From Anastrepha obliqua (taxonomy: Eukaryota > Arthropoda > Insecta > Diptera > Tephritidae), in the NCBI RefSeq assembly GCF_027943255.1, contig NC_072892.1, positions 28,295,792-28,359,791 of the forward strand: DNA of 64,000 nt. The letters are read 5' to 3'. Both the position numbers and the translations under genes were made by a program. The notes under the pieces were generated by a model, which was not told where the DNA came from, did not search any database, and saw nothing but the letters and a program-made list of their open reading frames with translations. Shown here piece by piece: positions 33,831 through 43,984 of the stretch. Each line of letters begins with the position of its first letter. Within the stretch, counting starts at the first letter, position 1.

Positions 33831-35036
33831 CTAAGTTGTTCAATAAGTTTTGCGGTTCGATAAGAAAAACTTAAATTTATGCTTTGAAAGGCACTTTATT
33901 ATTCAGTATAGTCTTTCTGAACATCAATTCACTTGTTCCAACGAGATTCCAATTTATGAATTCCATCTTTGAAGTGAGAATCTGTAAGGGCTCCAAAATA
34001 CATTTGATCAGCTGTTACGACCTCATCATTTGATGAAAAACGCTTTGCATGGATGAATTTTTTTTACGTCTGAAAGCAGATGGAACTCGTTATCGGCTAA
34101 ATATGGTGAATACGATGGATGCTCCAACAATTCCAACTTTAATTCTGGGATTTTAGCAATTGTCAAAATACTCTTGTGACACGGTGCATTGTCCAGATGA
34201 AAAAGAATTTTTTTCTTTTGAAAACTGGGTCGTTTTTCAAGAATTTTTCCCTTCAGCTGGTCTAAAAGGTTACAAATTCCTTTCCCATCACAAAAAATTG
34301 ATAAAAGCACCTTGACCGATTTCTGGATACGAACTCGTTTCGGAGCCGAAGAACCAAGTTCACACCACTCCTTAGCCTTTTCTTTTTATTTAGAACCATG
34401 GTGATACCCCCAAGTCTCATTCATAGTGATGAATCTACGCACAAAATCTATTTTATCCTTTCGAAAACCCTCAAAATGTTGTTGAGAAAGTCGTATTCGA
34501 ATGTATTTTTGCTCCATTGTTAGCGAATGCGACATCCATCGTGACCACAGCTTTCTGAAACACAATACTTCCGTCACTACACTGCCCAATCAGATGCCTA
34601 GGGCTTATACTGAATCTTTCAGTCACTCGACGATTTTCTAATACGATATTCTGTATTTTTCTACGATTTCTGGTGTTGTTGCCATTTTTGGACGTCTTTG
34701 ACGTGGATCGTCTTCAAGGCTTGAACGACCCCGTTTAAATTCAGCAACCCATTTTTCTACTGCACTAATATTATTATAACATTCGTTCATAAATTTTCTT
34801 TGTTTTTGAAGCTTCCAAAGTGAATAATTCAATCACTGCACGAAACTCGATTTTCTTCGTTGTCGAAAATACTGTGACACGTCAAAACTAAATGGCTTGT
34901 TAACAGAGAATGAACTGAAAGATTGAAATGAAGCTTCACATACGTTCATATGAAGAGTGTACCGACATAACAGAAAAAAGTTTGGCTAGTAGCGGGCCCT
35001 TTCTTATCGAACCGCAAAACTTATTGAGCAACTTCG
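33831..35036 (-). mobile_element. mariner-type element, minus strand, catalytically dead
   Basis: Perfect inner terminal repeats: CAATAAGTTTTGCGGTTCGA near 33841 and its complement near 35026. The outermost bases are diverged, with TA at 33829-33830 and 35037-35038. The minus strand encodes AVEKWVAEFKRGRSSLEDDP with QRRPKMATTPEIV (34638-34832), LWSRWMSHSLTMEQKYIRIR with RFITMNETWGYHHGSK (34386-34589), and FHLDNAPCHKSILTIAKIPE with HPSYSPYLADNEFHL (34026-34310). The first catalytic Asp is Asn (TMNETW). The second is kept (HLDNAP). The third position is Glu (ADNEFHL where APSDYHL is usual). Three frames; lies in intron 1. Confidence 0.9.
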
Positions 35037-35038
35037 TA

Positions 35039-36192
35039 AATTTCGGAAAATAAATCAAATTGCGACATTAACTGTTTTCGTCAGGTATTCTTCGCGCCCT
35101 TTATTTCTGACAGCTCGCCATTTCTATTCATTTATTTGCTTTTTATCTATAACCTGTTTTCCCGGGGCAGGGGTTGGCAGTGCTGCTAAGAATTCGAATG
35201 AGTTCTTGGGTGCACTCTCACTTAAAAAATGAGTTTCGAGTCTAGTTATCAGTACTGAGCAGTTTCAGCGACTACGAATAATCTGAATTGCCAGAAAGTC
35301 GACTTGCAAGTCGCCATCGTGACGTCAGTGCAGAAAATAAACAACAGAAAAAAAGGAGGAATAAGCGAATCTAAGTGGAAAGACAATAATGATGGAATAA
35401 ATCGTACACACATACATCTGCATGTGCATACATTTTCATACAAAGGTTTGCTTACTTTCTGTACTGGCGACACTTATTTTTCAAATTCGCCAAGAACAAC
35501 GTTCGGGTTCTTGAATGGTGCCATCTTTCTATTCTCTACGTCATGCCTCGTAAACACATACAAATCCAGACCTAATTATGTATGTATAAGTACATACCCA
35601 ATAAATATTTTGGTTCGATCTGAAGTTGAGAGGATTTGACAGCTAATAATTCTTCTTCTTCCAATTATTCATCGGACGCATATATGATATGAGTCGACTA
35701 ATCTAGTTAGGTATTATTACCCACATGTAAAAAATAGGTCAGTCCACAATGTATTTTAAACAGCTTGGCATGCCACTTGCAAATAGCTTTGACAACGCAA
35801 CATATAAATTATATGGTGGCTATCATACTTTGCAAATGTCATGACGCCAAGCCATTTGCACTTGTTTGTGAGCTACCCTAATATGTAAAATTAATGTTTC
35901 TAATTTCTAATCTTACCAAGTTTTAATTAAAAATATTTCTTTCTTTTGAACTCTCCATTTCTACTCCAAAACATCATTCGCAACAATACTGCTTCACGAT
36001 GCACTGGCAAAATGCTGCTTTTTTGCATGCCTGCAATTCACTATTTCCTGTATTCAACTGCTGATTTACATAAATATTCTATAATTGTAAAACAAATCAA
36101 TGTCGCCTGACTGCTGTTGTGAACTCATGTGATTTGTGGGCTGGCTTTCGATCATATATACATACAACAACACCATACAGCGCTTTTATCAG
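35039..36192. other. Unassigned intron 1 sequence
   Basis: No repeat or exon recognised before the acceptor TTTTATCAG at 36192. Confidence 0.35.
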
Positions 36193-36309
36193 CAACACTG
36201 CGTACATATCAAAAAGCAGCTTGCGATACCGATCAAGTGGCTATTGCTTGCCCGCGTGGCACCAGCATATCAATTGAATTCGCACAGTACAATAATTTCA
36301 AAAACAAAG
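36193..36309 (+). CDS. eva-1: EVA-1-like, coding exon 2 (start of SUEL domain 1)
   Basis: Acceptor CGCTTTTATCAG, donor AAAG/GTAAGT. Residues 32-70: ATLRTYQKAACDTDQVAIAC, PRGTSISIEFAQYNN, then FKNK. The pair C42 and C51 and the motif C..G..I.IEFAQY are the opening beta-strands of a SUEL (rhamnose/galactose-binding lectin) domain. Starts and ends in phase 1, matching exon 1 and exon 3. A long upstream frame (from 36129) is intronic read-through. Confidence 0.85.
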
Positions 36310-36599
36310 GTAAGTACTTTAAAAGCTATTATCGTTAAGTATTTTTGTTGTAGTATGCGAGAAATCGTCTATTTTTAGATTTTCTAAGAATAAATAAATA
36401 AATGTCATGTGGATATTTAATAGTCGAACGGCCCACCAGGGCTGAAGGGGTGGTCCGCAAATTACCTGTGTGATCGACACTCGTGAATAATATTTCGAAA
36501 TTAAAATTTAAGACAGAGCACGATAATGCAAGGAGTGCCGTAGTGTGGTGTACCTGTAATCCTTATTTTTCACTTTTTGCAACTCGAAGCCTCCTCAAG

Positions 36600-37560
36600 C
36601 ATCAGAGGGAGTTTCAGTGATCTCTTACGCTGATGATTGCTCGATAATGGCGTCCGGAAATTTCATCGAAGGCGTGTATTCTAAACTGAACGACTTTTTT
36701 TCACGCTTTCTTGTTTTCTCACTGGGAGGAATCTCCAACATTATCACAAAATCTACGGCAATCCTATTTACCACCTGGACGAAGAAGGTTAAACTAGAGT
36801 TAAAGTTGATGATGCACCAAAACCGACTGGAAACAACCCCAAACTATTGGGTGTTAACTTCGATTGATTGCTCTACCTCTCGGCGCATACAAACGCAAGC
36901 AAGGCTGGTCTATATCACGTAGGCGAACAGTAGGTGGACCACAGAGCCCACTTGTGAGATAAATATATAGGTCTCGCCCAGAAGGTGAGAACACAGAACT
37001 AGATCCTTCATCAATATAGACTAGACTTCTATTAGCACCAGTAAAATATGGGTACCTTTCCGAGAAGGAGACTGTTGAGCACTTTCTCTGTAAATGTCCG
37101 GGTTTGGAAGCTAGATGATTAAGGCCACTGGGTGTTCTTTTCTTCAACAGCCTGGGACAATGTGCCAACCTAAATCCCATCAATATTCTTCATTACATCA
37201 ATAGCTCTGGCTGGCTGTAGATATCTGCCTGTTCTAGGTCTCATAATGGTATCGAAACGGCGCTTTAGTGTTACTTGGGAGTGCCAGATGGGTCCTTCTA
37301 CCATTTCACCTACCTACCAGTAGCTGGAATTATCACCGGATACTGCCTATTTGAAACGGGTGTTCACCTTTAAAGGCTTCGCACCTGTAGAAATGAGGAG
37401 GAAGTAGATCCTGTTGAACACTTCTTCTGCTCTTGCCAGAACGCTATACCACTTTCTAACATTTTTCTACTTTGAATGATGGTAGGCTTGGAATCTGCAA
37501 CCATGCACAATTTTTCATCGCCTATCAGCGAGAACAGATGGTTTCACCAGATTGGGGATT
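36600..37560 (+). mobile_element. LINE remnants in intron 2 (RT plus two 3' ends)
   Basis: Three pieces in a row. The first, 36614-36900: VISYADDCSIMASGN, a reverse-transcriptase block C with the YADD catalytic motif, then SKLNDFFSR and ITKSTAILFTTWTKKVKLEL, as in Jockey/Doc-like elements. The second, about 37020-37220: EKETVEHFLCKCPGLEAR, then LGVLFFNSLGQCANLNPINI. The third, about 37325-37500: VAGIITGYCLFETGVHL, then CRNEEEVDPVEHFFCSCQ. The last two are C-terminal zinc-knuckle tails of LINEs with RNase H, from separate insertions or families. All are broken by stops. Confidence 0.8.
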
Positions 37561-37596
37561 ATAAAGGATACTTGCCCCTGCAAACACTTAAACCCT

Positions 37597-38005
37597 GGTG
37601 CGAATGGTAGTCACAGTCGAACCCATTCGGTTACGGAGGCCACAGATATGTATATAACAACTTAAATCGCAACTCACAATACCATACAAAAAAATTTTTT
37701 TTTTGTTTGTTCTCGACATTAGAAATAAATAAATAAATAATTGGCGCGGACATCTTTTAGGTGTTTGGCCGAGCTTCTCATCACATTTGTGGCGGGTGTT
37801 GTTTTGTTTTAAACCAACTACTAACGGCACGTGGATTTTTATGAGGAGCTTTTTCATGGCAGATATACACTTGGAGGTTTGCCATTGCCTGACGAGGGCG
37901 ACCGCTATTAGGAAAAACTTTTTAATTTTGGGGTTTCACGGAGACTCGAATCTATGCACTCCGGAATGGTAGTCACGCACCAACGCATTCGGCTACAGTG
38001 GCAAT
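37597..38005 (-). mobile_element. tRNA-derived SINE, family 1, antisense copies
   Basis: 37742-38005 is a nearly full minus-strand copy. It shows GGCCGAGCTTCTCATC, GAGGAGCTTTTTCATGGCAG, GGAGGTTTGCCATTGCCTGA, GGAGACTCGAATCTATGCAC (B-box complement) and TGGTAGTCACGCACCAACGC, then ATTCGGCTACAGTGG (A-box complement). Just before it (37600-37645) a second fragment carries only the box region (ATGGTAGTCACAGTCGAACC, CATTCGGTTACGGAGGCCAC). Confidence 0.75.
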
Positions 38006-38200
38006 GTTTTAGGCATTATTTTACACTTGTTCGTTGCTTTTTGACATCGTTTGCAGGCGGAGCCCATTTTTATGTCGGACATTGCGTGAACTCTTAGACT
38101 TTGTTCGCGAGTGCTTGATTCTCTTTATTATTGTTTCGTGTATTATTAATTGTCAAATATTTTAACGCTATAAATTTAATTTTTCTTGGTTTTTATTCAG

Positions 38201-38505
38201 ATGGATTCAGCATCGATGAGCTATGCCCACTGCATCATACTGCCAAACCAGTACAAGCGAAAGCTAAGCACCTACTGCGTGGATCTACGTTTGGTTCTCC
38301 AGGTCAGAAAATTTCAACTACTCAATACACCTACAACGGGTACAGCCAGGCCATACCAGCCACGGAAATACCAAGCACAAGCTCACAAACGGATACAGTT
38401 ATGACAGAAATAGAAGAAAACGGAGTGCGTCCAGAAAACGCTTCAAGTAGCAATATTACTGACGATATACACTCTGAAAATTGCATGTGGCCAAATGCGT
38501 TGCAG
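38201..38505 (+). CDS. eva-1: EVA-1-like, coding exon 3 (SUEL 1 with long insert)
   Basis: Acceptor TTTTTATTCAG, donor TTGCAG/GTAATG. Residues 71-172. The first residues DGFSIDELCPLHH (C79) and the last ENCMWPNALQ (C165) belong to the SUEL fold. The roughly 80 residues between, including the Ser/Thr-rich PATEIPSTSSQTDTVMTEIE, form a low-complexity loop, much longer than the usual spacing in SUEL domains. The exon is open throughout, begins with two codon bases and ends in phase 0, matching both neighbours. The insert is therefore part of the exon, not an intron. Confidence 0.82.
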
Positions 38506-38759
38506 GTAATGTTTTATTTATCGCAATTATGGAATTGAAATTTTCGTTCGCATTTCGCATGCACACCATAATTGAATCAAATTTGGAATAAATCCAAGTA
38601 TTTTTCATGAAATGAACAGGATGAGAGCGGAGAGCATCATCAGTGATTTATTTAAAATTTAGAATATTTCGATTTATAATCAGTGCTATACATAAATAGT
38701 AATAAGTAGTAAACATTCAGAGTGGATCCAATAGACTTCGGTCTTCGGCCTACACCCAA

Positions 38760-39610
38760 CCCAGTAGGTCTCAGTCAAAGCTTTCCAAAGTCTTAAACGA
38801 GGTGTCGAGGGAGCACCTGGCGCTGGACGTTATCGACACGGGGCACCCTGACAGTAACATAGCTCCTGATAACCGGAGGTCAGTTCTAATTGGTCTCTGT
38901 GAAGTTTATAAGGTTATTCTTACGAGAATTCATGTCGCGGTACCGGAAAACCGGGATAGCGGCTGAAATTAGGACCGTGTGCAACTTATACCATGCGCCA
39001 ATGAGCACTCGGCCAAGCTTTACAAGGAATCCATCTGTTCTGTTAAGGTCTGGATGCCAGTTGAATTATCCAATCCACAGGGACCTCTGGAGCTTATCGA
39101 ACTTGGTTACGATGGACTATCCATCGTTGGCTGAAATATATTTCGAGTTGGCGTGGGCAAAAGAGAGAGATGCAAAGCTACGATGCTTTTGTTATTAACG
39201 AACCTGTGTTCCTAGCTCTCGCGAACTGTGATGGAGTACTAAGAGATATTGCTGTAGCTGTAGCAGCTAGATTGCATTGACTGACGCAAAGCAAACCTCA
39301 AAAATTGTTTAAGAATGTAAGAAGAAGCTTAAACAGCTTATATGGGTTATAGGACACCAAGGTGTATAAGAAAATGAAATTGCCGATGAATTGGCCAACT
39401 GCGGATCAGCGGTTGCCCCACAGGGACGGATCGGCGATTATGTATGCAATTTACATAAAGTGTCCAGTCAAGAATCTAGCCCATGGGGTCAGCATATGAC
39501 CACCATTGGAATCATTGAATACTCGATTTACCTATCTGTGTCCTCTAACCTGGCGCAGGGCTACGGATTTTGCGTTCCGATGTCATGAGAATGAGTAAAA
39601 TTCGTTCTCT
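38760..39610 (+). mobile_element. Retrotransposon-derived remnant (ORF1-like plus RNase H) in intron 3
   Basis: 38795-39280 on + reads VEREHLALDVIDTGHPDSNI, APDNRRSVLIGLCEVYKVIL, CANEHSAKLYKESI and LALANCDGVLRDIAV. This resembles the DUF4780-type domain found beside insect non-LTR retrotransposons (recognition moderate). About 39340-39420 gives LWVIGHQGV, a stop, then ENEIADELANCGSAV, the last RNase H block. Stops in both parts. Confidence 0.62.
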
Positions 39611-40239
39611 CAAGCTGGAGAATATTTTCAGATTTGCCAAAGATTTCACCGGACTAGCTATCTCTATTCTATCCTAACTTTTTCTCTCTGTCACTTCTCT
39701 CTTTCTCCCCTTGACTATTAACCCTTTTACTTTACAGAGCTTTAAACACAAAGGACTTTTTAGTGTGAGTGCTTTAGGAGTTACCATTCTCTTGGTGCTT
39801 CTTGGTTCGCCTTTTTCAAATTTCAATTTCAAGCTACAGCTTTAACTCCATTATAAATGAGTCCAATCAAGGTCCTCAAGTAGGATGAGCCACCAAGGGT
39901 TTAGTGAGGCTACGCATCTAGCGGACTTGTTGAACCAAATACGGTGGAGGGAGCCATAGTGGGCAACGCCGAGAGCGAACCTTCTCTTTCTGACACCTTA
40001 GCCCCAAAACCTTCAGGAGGCAGCGAATATACCCGACACCACGTCAGGCACCGAGAGCGATACGTTCTGAAATGCAGGTAATCGTTGCTACTAAGAGGAC
40101 TTTTTTGGGTTAGTTGCGCACACTTTTTGATTTCCCTAGAAGAAGGTAAGATACAACTTCGGAACATTGCGGAACAAATAGCGGAATGACAAAAAACTTA
40201 TAATATTTAAAAATAAAAATATATCATATATCACACATA
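39611..40239. other. Unassigned intron 3 sequence
   Basis: No clear domain on either strand; part may belong to the retrotransposon remnant just upstream. Confidence 0.3.
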
Positions 40240-40625
40240 TAGAGGGTGGGCCATCAAATGTTTGATTCTTGAACTACCGATTGTTTTAAAGCAGCCACTA
40301 AAATGCATTGATATTAAAAGAGAAAGTTAAGTTAACATCCGTGGTTCACGAAATTGGTTTATTTACGCTTGAACCATTAGGGAATCATTGAAAGTTTACT
40401 TGCAAAATGGTGAATCACCTTCCGACACTGCAAGAAAATTACGTTCCTAATTCGGTAGAAGAGAAGCGCCCTTGGATCAATTGGTTCATCGTCTCTATTG
40501 AATACAACAACAAGTTATCGAGTTTGTACAGTGCGCACAGCCGAAAAGATTGTTGCTGTTGCTGAACGTGTGCAAGAACAACCAAGTACATCAACTCCCG
40601 TCGTCGTTCTAGGAGTTGAACACTT
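40240..40625 (+). mobile_element. Tc1/mariner-superfamily N-terminal fragment
   Basis: The left end AGAGGGTGGGCCATCAAATG resembles the terminal repeats of the 12159 and 59269 elements. The + strand then reads SLKVYLQNGESPSDTARKLR, LDQLVHRLY and, in another frame, VCTVRTAEKIVAVAERVQEQ with PSTSTP. This is the helix-turn-helix part of the transposase group with the QQDGATCHTA motif. The catalytic part and right end are missing. Lies in intron 3, about 170 bp before exon 4. Confidence 0.78.
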
Positions 40626-40797
40626 CACGCCCATCTTAGTTGAGCTTTGCGACTCAGCTATCATATTGCCTCTTTCAAGTTTCAAATGTTAGATAGCCTG
40701 TTTGTTCGCGTTTGTTATAATATATAAGTGTTTGTGCCTAATGTATTCTCTATAATATCAAAATGTTTATCAAAAATGTTACCATTCTATCTTGCAG

Positions 40798-40990
40798 TAC
40801 TCACTGTTGCAGACGGTCGTTGAAGCATGCCAAAAAAAGAAACACTGCAAATTCAATGGTGCTCCACACTACTATCGACTGACCACAACTGGCGACGCTA
40901 GCAGTAATTATAGTAGGACTAGCAACATAAGTGTGGACCCCTGCCATAAACGCCGCAAAATCGTTGAAGTGGCTTATAAATGTCGTCCAT
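40798..40990 (+). CDS. eva-1: EVA-1-like, coding exon 4 (end of SUEL domain 1)
   Basis: Acceptor TCTATCTTGCAG, donor CCAT/GTAAGTG. Residues 173-236: YSLLQTVVEACQKKKHCKFN, then SRTSNISVDPCHKRRKIVEV and AYKCRP. C183, C189, C221 and C234 with the DPC....K...V.Y.C ending are diagnostic of SUEL domains. N-glycosylation motifs NYS and NIS are present. Phase 0 at the start, phase 1 at the end. The final T plus AT of exon 5 gives Tyr. Confidence 0.9.
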
Positions 40991-41392
40991 GTAAGTGATC
41001 TCATTTAACAAACAAATTTCTTTGTATTTATTTGTAATGCCGATTTACAACATCTTGATATTCCTAGAGATTTTTAGTATAGGAGGTCCTATTATAGAAA
41101 GTTTCCTTCTGCGAATGAATGATATCGGGATTGTTTTTTTCGGATTTATTGAAATACTTTTGTTGCCGCACAACTTCTGGGTTATGCGTAGGGCTTGTTG
41201 CAAGAGGTTCGATATAAGGAAACAATATTAATGTACATATGTGTTGCTGCTATTTCCATGCAGATTTTTCTGACCTGAGCATGGACAACACCCAGTGATT
41301 ATTCATTGGATTTATGCCCCTTCTTCAGCATAGCTTTTTGAAATCCTTGATAAGACGAATTGTCAAAAGCCCTTGAGCTGTTGACATGGTTC

Positions 41393-41638
41393 GAATCTCG
41401 ATGAAACACCAAATAAAGAAAAAGTCGTTTCTAATAGCGGTCGCCCCTAGGCAAGCAATGACAAACCTCCAAGTGTATTTCTGCTATGAAAAAGCTCCTC
41501 ATAAAAAATATCTGCCGTTCGGAGTCGGCTCGAAGCTGTAGGTCCCTCCATTTGTGGAACAACATCAAGATGCACGCGGAGGAGGAGCTTGGCCAAACAC
41601 CCAAAAAGGGTGTACGCGCTAATTATATATATATATAA
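41393..41638 (+). mobile_element. tRNA-derived SINE, family 1, 5'-truncated copy
   Basis: Starts at the B box (TTCGAATCTCGATGAAACAC). It continues with AGGCAAGCAATGACAAACCT, AAAAAGCTCCTCATAAAAAA, GTCCCTCCATTTGTGGAACA, AGGAGGAGCTTGGCCAAACA and GGGTGTACGCGCTAATTATA, and ends in a TA tail directly against the antisense LINE. Intron 4. Confidence 0.8.
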
Positions 41639-41639
41639 T

Positions 41640-42405
41640 CGTGAGGTGAGTGGGTTTGAGATAGCATGTGAATAGGTGGCTAGTAATGTGCGATGTACCT
41701 TCACAAGTCGGACATATATGGAATAAGTCGGGGTTGAGGCTGGATAACTAAAAGTTTTACCTGCTACAATATTCAGACCTGCTACAATATTCAGACCAAA
41801 GTTATGCGGTTCTCACAAGGCAGCTGCACCTCTTCGTCTGCAATGGGTGGTGGTTGGACTCCGATAACGGCATTCAGGGGTCGAGAGCTTAGGAATGTGG
41901 TGAGAGTCTCTCGATGAATGCCTTTTAATGTCTGTTTGTATGCTGTCGAATTCAGAAGTTGCAGTCGTGTTTGGTCCTGGATCTCGTCGGTGTAGTCGAA
42001 GAGATATCTCCTGATTCGCCTGAAAGGTAGCTGTAGGGTGGTCGCAAATGTATGTAGGGATGATTCCTGCGGTAGCACCCAAACAGGAATTGCTTGCTGA
42101 GAATTTTGGTTGTGGTACTTAACCGGGAGCATGGAAGCCTCATTGTGAAGGTGTTGTAGGGCAGATATCCCGTGGCTGTCCTGTTAGGAGTATCAGACGG
42201 GCGCAGCGTAATTTAGTACCAAACGGCCAATTGCTTTAAATGCTGCCAGCAACACTTCTTTGTCTTTGTCTCAAGAGCTGCTGGGTAGCGATTTTAAGAC
42301 CTTGTTGCGGTTTTGGACCTTAGTAGAAATTGCGGTTGTTTTCGCCGGGAAGAAGAGGCAAATGTCGAAGGCGACACCCAACATTTTGGTGGTTTGCTGC
42401 CAACA
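41640..42405 (-). mobile_element. LINE reverse transcriptase C-terminus, CAACAA-tail family
   Basis: The minus strand reads, from high to low coordinate, MLGVSPSTFASSSRRK, KTKKCCWQHLKQLAVWY, MLPVKYHNQNSQQAIPVWVL, IRRYLFDYTDEIQDQTRLQL, TAYKQTLKGIHRETLTTFLS and LNPDLFHICPTCEGTSHITS, then HLFTCYLKPTHL. The last block is the Cys/His knuckle shared with the 17276-17656 copy, so both belong to one family. Several frameshifts. Intron 4. Confidence 0.78.
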
Positions 42406-42454
42406 TTAGAACATTCACAAAGAATTTAACCCGCCTTAGACACCTTTTTTATGA

Positions 42455-42642
42455 CCTTCGGTTGTGCACCCGGGACTTGGCTTTTTTCGTTCTGTTCGTG
42501 GATCTTTTTTAAAAGGGTATATCCGTAAATCGATAGAAAATTAAATTTTAAGAAGCTACCTGGAAGCTCGAGTTGTTAGCTGTAATAGAAATATGTTGAA
42601 TTCACGTCCAAAGTCGAAAAAGTCTGGGCGCCCAACGGAGGG
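42455..42642 (-). mobile_element. piggyBac-type MITE, copy 1
   Basis: Ends CCTTCGGTTGTGCACCCGGG and CTGGGCGCCCAACGGAGGG are inverted. The outer flanks ATGA and TTGA are probably decayed TTAA. The body (TTCTATCGATTTACGGATAT on the minus strand) matches the copy at 53674-53862 in the other orientation. About 188 bp, no coding capacity. Confidence 0.72.
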
Positions 42643-42760
42643 TTGAATCAGTGCCTACTCCTTTTTATATTCTAAGATAAATATAAATTTTAAAATTTGT
42701 TCAGTTTATATGAACGTTACATAAATAGTAAATATTCCACATTTCCCGTACTTTGTGCAG

Positions 42761-42910
42761 ATGAATTCCGCAGTAAAGTCGCCTGCCACAATGATGTAGC
42801 TCAGTTGGAATGCAACCCTTATTCTCGCATTGCGGTCTACAGCGCAAGCTTTGGACGCACAGAGTATGAAAGTATTCAATGCCCACAACCACAAGGAGTT
42901 CGTGAAGAAA
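42761..42910 (+). CDS. eva-1: EVA-1-like, coding exon 5 (start of SUEL domain 2)
   Basis: Acceptor ACTTTGTGCAG, donor GAAGAAA/GTAAGT. Residues 237-286: EFRSKVACHNDVAQLECNPY, SRIAVYSASFGRTEYESIQC, then PQPQGVREE. The C245, C254, C277 pattern and the I.V..A.FGRT strand and turn are the canonical first half of a SUEL domain. Phase 1 on both sides. Only 171 bp separate it from exon 6. Confidence 0.92.
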
Positions 42911-43081
42911 GTAAGTACGAAATTCGAAAATTGTTGTTAAAGCTTTCTTTCATTTATAAAGGCTAATATATTAAATATGGCTTTATGAAATAATCTTCAG
43001 TACAGAGCTCTGATTATGTTTAATTATAAATGCTGAAGTACAAGCAATTCTTAGGATTTCCTGCTTCTCTTGATATTTTAG

Positions 43082-43225
43082 CTTGCCAAGCATCCTATGC
43101 CACCGAAACAGTGATGCAGATTTGTCATGGACGGCGCCGATGCAATTTAGCTGCGGATGCGAACACTTTCGGGTCTCCGTGCAAGCGAAACTCGCGAATG
43201 TATCTGAAAGTGGTTTACACCTGTG
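43082..43225 (+). CDS. eva-1: EVA-1-like, coding exon 6 (end of SUEL domain 2)
   Basis: Acceptor TTGATATTTTAG, donor CCTGTG/GTACGT. Residues 287-334: CQASYATETVMQICHGRRRC, then NLAADANTFGSPCKRNSRMY and LKVVYTC. C288, C301, C307, C320 and C334 with the final SPC....YL.V.Y.C finish the second lectin domain. Phase 1 on both sides. A 6-kb intron crowded with transposons follows. Confidence 0.93.
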
Positions 43226-43329
43226 GTACGTAAAATTTGTTTAAGTCTGCACGTCGCTACGTATTCTAGATGTAGGGAGCCGAGCTTATCCTTCTATTTG
43301 TTGGGTGCGTCTTGATGGTGTCTCAGAAA

Positions 43330-43450
43330 TGGAGTTCAGTTTAGTTTTATGCCACCTTCGAATGACCGAAGTTCCTTAGGGGAAGCTTTTTCGTCTACAC
43401 AGTGTGCATTGAACCTGGAAACAAGGTGGTAGTCCGGCACAAATGCATAT
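43330..43450 (-). mobile_element. SINE-like repeat, family 2, fragment
   Basis: TTTTATGCCACCTTCGAATG, TTGAACCTGG and GTGGTAGTCCGGCACAAATG parallel the features of 55255-55430 (TTAATGCCACCTCCGAAAGT, TCTCGAACCAGGG, GTAGTCGCGCACCAACC). Both look like antisense tRNA-derived SINEs with B box then A box, distinct in body from family 1. Confidence 0.45.
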
Positions 43451-43584
43451 TATTATTCTAATTGTAGAGATTATTGTTATTATTATTGTGGCCGCCATAC
43501 CCGAGCGGGTTTATGCATGATTAACAATGGGTTAGAGCTGGTTTCAAAGTTCACTGTGGGTATGGAACATCAAAAGATAGAATA

Positions 43585-43802
43585 CTTGTTTCTAATAGCA
43601 CATACCACCACCTCGCAATGTCAAATCTACGAGTATAGGTATTTCTGCCACTAAAAAGTATCTCATAAAAAACATCTGTCATTCGGAGCCAGTATAAAAT
43701 TGTAGATACCTCATTTGTAGTACAACATCAAGACACACATCGCAAAATTGAAAGAAAGCCTAGATCAAACCCCACACCAAAGAAGGTATATGCTAAATAT
43801 AT
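43585..43802 (+). mobile_element. tRNA-derived SINE, family 1, diverged copy
   Basis: TTTCTAATAGCACATACCAC, AATGTCAAATCTACGAGT, AAAAAGTATCTCATAAAAAA, TCATTTGTAGTACAACATCA and CAAACCCCACACCAAAGAAG align in order with the family body, with many substitutions. The box region is lost. This is an old insertion in intron 6. Confidence 0.65.
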
Positions 43803-43984
43803 ACGTACCTATGTTCTATTATTGCAATTATTATTTTTATTATTATTATTATTATTTTGTTTCCGTTATATTATAAAGCTATTGGATACCAACATTCCTC
43901 GCCTAAATTGTCATGTACGAGTAATATCAATGTCAATAACACTCAATTTTTGGATTTTCTTTTATCAATTCCATTCTCCTATTA

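Noticed and set aside
38131..38200. Met at 38131 as a start codon for exon 3
   Set aside because: It is intronic: a strong acceptor at 38200 and the phase match with exon 2 explain the frame.
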